This document shows positions 6,050-8,006 of a DNA stretch of 8,006 nt, one piece after another. The position numbers were made by a program, and so were the translations under genes. Where the stretch lies: assembly GCA_947372535.1 (NCBI GenBank), contig CANBUA010000230.1, positions 1 through 8,006 of the forward strand, given 5' to 3'. The stretch comes from Burkholderiales bacterium (lineage in GTDB: Bacteria; Pseudomonadota; Gammaproteobacteria; Burkholderiales; Burkholderiaceae). Every line of letters begins with the position of its first letter. Positions within the stretch are counted from its first letter, which is position 1. The notes under the pieces were generated by a model, which searched no databases, was not told the origin of the DNA, and worked only from the letters and a program-made list of their open reading frames with translations.

Positions 6050-6979
6050 ATGAACCTGAGCCAGCTTCGTTTCGCCAGCGCCGTCGCCAGCACGGGCTCG
6101 TTCACGGCTGCCGCGACCGAGTGTTGTGTGACCCAGCCCACACTGTCGAACGGCATCGCGCAACTGGAGAATGAGTTGGGGGAACGCCTGTTCATGCGCA
6201 CTACGCGCAAGGTCACGCTGACGCCCTTTGGCACACACGTCGTGCCATATATCAACGAGGTGCTGAGCGCGCAAGCCAGCCTGATTCAGCAGACTCAGGT
6301 GTTTTTAACCCCCGACAAACGCCTGATTCGCATCGGCACATCGCCGCTGGTCAGCGCCAATTTGCTGGCGCTGATGCTGGAGCCATTCCGCTTGCGCAAC
6401 CCGGAAGTCGATGTGGTCCTGCGCGAAATGAACATGACGGACCTCTATCGCATGCTCGACAACGGGTTGTTAGATTTTGTTTTCGGTGTCCAGGACGTTC
6501 ACAAAGGGCCATGGAGCGCAGCCTTCCTGTATGAGGAACCGCTGCTTTTCATTCCCAGCGGGGCAGTCTGGTTGAACGGCCCTAGCCCGCAGTCTGTGCA
6601 ACTCAAAGACATTGCGAATGAAACGTACGTGATGGTCCCCGACGCCTGTGGCCTTTCGCGCGCGACCCGCGCGCTTTTCCGCAGCCAAAGACGCAAGCTC
6701 CGTGAATACTCGGGCGAAGCCATGAGCTACCAAGTGCTGGAAGAGTGGGCGGCGTTGGGGATCGGCGCCGCGATACTGCCCAAGTCAAAACTGATTGCGA
6801 GCGGCCACGCGTCGTTCCCGATCGCCGACAAGGCGGGCCATGCGATCACGATCGCCTTCGAGGCCACTTGGTCGCGCAAGGGCTCGCAGTCCTCACATCT
6901 GATGGAATTCGCCAATCACCTCCGAAAGGTTGTTCCCGCGATAGTCGGCGGATTGAAGCCGGGAGGCCAGCAGAGGTAA
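6050..6979 (+). CDS. LysR-type transcriptional regulator
   Basis: 309-residue DNA-binding regulator; family members are usually about 300. The N-terminal winged helix-turn-helix is clear: MNLSQLRFASAVASTGSFTA, then CCVTQPTLSNGIAQLENELG, then RLFMRTTRKVTLTPFG (about residues 1-61). It is followed by the linker helix and an effector-binding domain from about residue 90 (RLIRIGTSPLVSANLLALML) to the end, with typical elements such as LDFVFG and GIGAAILPKS. ATG 6050 is chosen because the fold starts there; the open frame goes back to a TTG at 6005 with residues not typical of the family. No Shine-Dalgarno sequence is visible and the promoter lies immediately upstream, so a very short or absent 5' leader is possible. 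It is divergent from the paralog pair, which it probably regulates along with itself. The inducer cannot be predicted. Confidence 0.93.
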   Translation: MNLSQLRFASAVASTGSFTAAATECCVTQPTLSNGIAQLENELGERLFMRTTRKVTLTPFGTHVVPYINEVLSAQASLIQQTQVFLTPDKRLIRIGTSPLVSANLLALMLEPFRLRNPEVDVVLREMNMTDLYRMLDNGLLDFVFGVQDVHKGPWSAAFLYEEPLLFIPSGAVWLNGPSPQSVQLKDIANETYVMVPDACGLSRATRALFRSQRRKLREYSGEAMSYQVLEEWAALGIGAAILPKSKLIASGHASFPIADKAGHAITIAFEATWSRKGSQSSHLMEFANHLRKVVPAIVGGLKPGGQQR

Positions 6980-7054
6980 GCCATGCGGCAGGGGCGGGAT
7001 GCTGTTTAGGTTGGCAGTTCGGCACTTGCGCCGGCTTCATCGCGCGAAGCGCCC

Positions 7055-7081
7055 GACCTCCGCTGGGAGGTCATTGACCTC
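7055..7081. terminator. Alternative hairpins downstream of the LysR-type gene
   Basis: GACCTCC (7055-7061) pairs with GGAGGTC (7066-7072) around a four-base loop. The right arm overlaps a second perfect inverted repeat, GAGGTCA (7067-7073) with TGACCTC (7075-7081). The two structures exclude each other. It lies 76 bp after the LysR stop, with a T-rich but interrupted stretch beyond (TTTGGATTCTGCTTTTG). It may be a terminator or a binding site. Confidence 0.35.
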
Positions 7082-7128
7082 TTTGGATTCTGCTTTTGTC
7101 GTGCGCGACTGTCATCAATGGGTCGATG

Positions 7129-7424
7129 GCTGCCATCGCGGTCGCGAGGGACCTCAATGTGCAGCGGGCCGTCTGCGGTCAAGACAGTTTGCCAATCTTG
7201 CCGTTGCGCTGATTGAGCGTCTCCTGGGGCTTGCTCGCCCCGGGCTGATAACCCAGGTGGTGGCTGAGTTCTGCACCCAACGCCCGCTCGATCAAGGCCT
7301 TCTTGAAGGCCATCGAGGCTGCATTGATCGCATCAGCAGTCATGGCCCCCTGGCCGAATTGGTCAAGAATCTCTGGCGGGATGGTCGGCAGCACCGGCTT
7401 GCCGGACTTCTGTTTGCTTGGCAT
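7129..7424 (-). pseudogene. IS256-family (Mutator-type) transposase, 5' fragment, frameshifted
   Basis: N-terminal piece of a DDE transposase that normally has about 400 residues. ATG 7424 has AGGAG five to six bases upstream. The frame reads MPSKQKSGKPVLPTIPPEIL, then AINAASMAFKKALIERALGA, then ELSHHLGYQPGASKPQETLN and QRNGKIGK, which is the standard start of IS256-type transposases. It stops at 7179-7181 (81 residues). Dropping into another frame right after NGKIGK, the sequence continues with TVLTADGPLHIEVPRDRDGS, the expected next block, to about base 7129. One A is missing from an A-run (AAACTGTC where AAAACTGTC is expected). Beyond DRDGS the family sequence (normally about F-x-P-x-L-I-P-K) is lost. 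The whole catalytic DDE domain is absent, so this is a dead remnant. Confidence 0.85.
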
Positions 7425-7456
7425 ACATGCTCCTGGTCGTCATGCTATGCCCCGGA

Positions 7457-7476
7457 CACAAAATTTCTGACCATCC
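7457..7476. repeat. Probable terminal inverted repeat of the IS256-family remnant
   Basis: On the minus strand this reads GATGGTCAGAAATTTTGTGT, about 33 bp upstream of the transposase start. That is the position and style of the outer end of IS256-family elements (a -GTCAGAAATTTTGTGT- type end; recollection). The opposite end was not found in the window, so the exact border and any target duplication cannot be set. Confidence 0.4.
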
Positions 7477-7506
7477 CGCGCCGCACAGTCACCCCATAGG
7501 CAAATC

Positions 7507-7800
7507 GTGTCTTTGCTGCCTTTGCCAGCTCATCCGCTGATGCCCAAAGGCGCACCGTTCAAGCAAAACACCCCAAGCCCGGCCATCCCAACACCACCCA
7601 TGCCCCAGAGAGGGGCTCGCCTGACCAAGCCACCCACCGGTGCCGAAATTTTCAGCAACGCCGTCGCAAAACATGTCATCGCTGCAGTTCTGCCAGTCAT
7701 GCATGCCCCTCAGCAGGGCAGCGCTGAAGCGCTGAGCCTCGCGTATGCAGATCCAAGGCCCACCGCTGCCCCATTCCAGGTCATCGCTGACCACATTTGA
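7507..7800 (+). CDS. Hypothetical Pro/Ala-rich short open frame, doubtful
   Basis: A 97-codon frame opening at GTG 7507 (or ATG 7540, 86 residues) and ending at TGA 7798-7800. The protein is proline- and alanine-rich, with PSPAIPTPPMPQRGARL, then PPTGAEIFSNAVAKHVIAAV, then EALSLAYADPRPTAAPFQVI. I recognise no family. There is no convincing ribosome site, and an overlapping minus-strand frame (7489-7977) is equally unsupported. Inside it, CAGCGCT (7719-7725) and AGCGCTG (7728-7734) form a perfect inverted repeat. The stretch lies between an IS remnant and a real gene, so it may be non-coding or decayed sequence. Confidence 0.2.
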   Translation: MSLLPLPAHPLMPKGAPFKQNTPSPAIPTPPMPQRGARLTKPPTGAEIFSNAVAKHVIAAVLPVMHAPQQGSAEALSLAYADPRPTAAPFQVIADHI

Positions 7801-7805
7801 GGGAT

Positions 7806-7849
7806 GGGTGAGGCTCCCAAGCCGGCCCGACAATGGCGGGACCTCACCC
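7806..7849. other. Hairpin upstream of the YciI-family gene
   Basis: GGGTGAGG (7806-7813) pairs with CCTCACCC (7842-7849). After a one-base bulge, TCCC (7815-7818) pairs with GGGA (7838-7841), giving 12 bp closing a 19-base loop. It ends 17 bp before the ATG at 7867. It could end transcription from the left or shape the leader of the next gene. No T-run follows. Confidence 0.35.
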
Positions 7850-7866
7850 TTGACCCCGCCACCGCC

Positions 7867-8006
7867 ATGCCCCACATGCTGCTCATCGTCGAACCCCTGG
7901 GCCAACGCGCCGAACGCGGCCGCGAGGCCGGCGAGCAGGTCTACCAGCGCATGCTGGACTTCACGGCAGAGGTGCAAGCCGCCGGGCTGCTGCTGGGCGT
8001 CAACTC
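7867..8006 (+). CDS. YciI-family protein, N-terminal part (3' end outside window)
   Basis: Open from ATG 7867 to the window edge (46 complete codons). It reads MPHMLLIVEPLGQRAERGRE, then AGEQVYQRMLDFTAEVQAAG, then LLLGVNS. The M-(L/L)-L-I-x-E-P start and the Y-x-R-M-x-x-F-x-x-x-L-x-A-x-G-x-L helix are typical of the YciI/DGPF family (PF03795). These are small dimeric ferredoxin-like proteins of mostly unknown role, often encoded beside ECF sigma factors; here the right-hand neighbour is out of view. There is no clear Shine-Dalgarno site. The second Met (7876) is an alternative start, but relatives usually keep the M-P/K-x-M-L-L form. Confidence 0.78.
   Translation, partial: MPHMLLIVEPLGQRAERGREAGEQVYQRMLDFTAEVQAAGLLLGVN

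Noticed and set aside
7085..7105. Possible second terminal repeat of the IS remnant (GGATTCTGCTTTTGTCG)
   Set aside because: Agreement with the candidate end at 7457-7476 is only partial and needs gaps, so it does not support an element boundary.
7489..7977. Minus-strand open frame of 162 codons
   Set aside because: It overlaps the recognisable YciI-family start on the opposite strand, and its translation (Gly/Trp/Cys-rich) has no gene-like features or ribosome site.
1..8006. CRISPR arrays, tRNA or rRNA genes, toxin-antitoxin or phage genes
   Set aside because: Reading both strands showed no regularly spaced repeats, no cloverleaf with a T-arm GTTCRA motif in context, and no recognisable defence or phage proteins.

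Overview
The window looks like chromosomal DNA of a high-GC betaproteobacterium, most likely Burkholderiales/Comamonadaceae (Acidovorax, Hydrogenophaga or Variovorax type). This is inferred from GC-rich codon use, the glutaryl-CoA dehydrogenase sequence, a DUF3734-type patatin, PHB-depolymerase sequence and an IS256-family transposase. No taxon could be confirmed without a search.

Layout. (1) 1-714, plus strand: C-terminal 60% of a glutaryl-CoA dehydrogenase, running in from the left edge. (2) 748-4122, minus strand: a closely packed set of genes read right to left. They are a four-helix membrane protein (4122-3166), a 24-residue hydrophobic microprotein (3132-3058), a hemerythrin-domain gene (from 3019), and a patatin-like phospholipase (1881-748). 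The hemerythrin gene is broken by a one-base frameshift. Its 3' end is joined in frame to the C-terminal part of a PHB-depolymerase-family esterase that has lost its nucleophile-bearing half. (3) 4408-4860, plus strand: an orphan single-domain response regulator, divergent from the membrane-protein gene and followed by a hairpin. (4) 4861-5229: no confident gene. (5) 5230-5915, minus strand: two tandem paralogous small proteins, one without and one with a signal peptide, divergent from (6) a LysR-type regulator (6050-6979, plus). The shared 134-bp region between them holds two perfect palindromes and an extended -10 promoter. (7) 7129-7476: decayed 5' end of an IS256-family element. (8) 7480-7866: sequence of uncertain status. 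(9) 7867-8006, plus strand: start of a YciI-family protein running off the right edge.

How the parts may work together. The membrane protein, microprotein and hemerythrin genes look like one stress- or envelope-related transcription unit. A deletion appears to have fused this unit to a PHB/lipid-mobilisation unit (depolymerase plus patatin). The LysR regulator probably controls the adjacent pair of small alpha/beta-barrel-like proteins. The most unusual features are the hemerythrin/depolymerase chimera with its frameshift, the microprotein missed by length-limited gene calling, and the cytoplasmic/exported paralog pair. No defence system, CRISPR array, tRNA or rRNA was seen.
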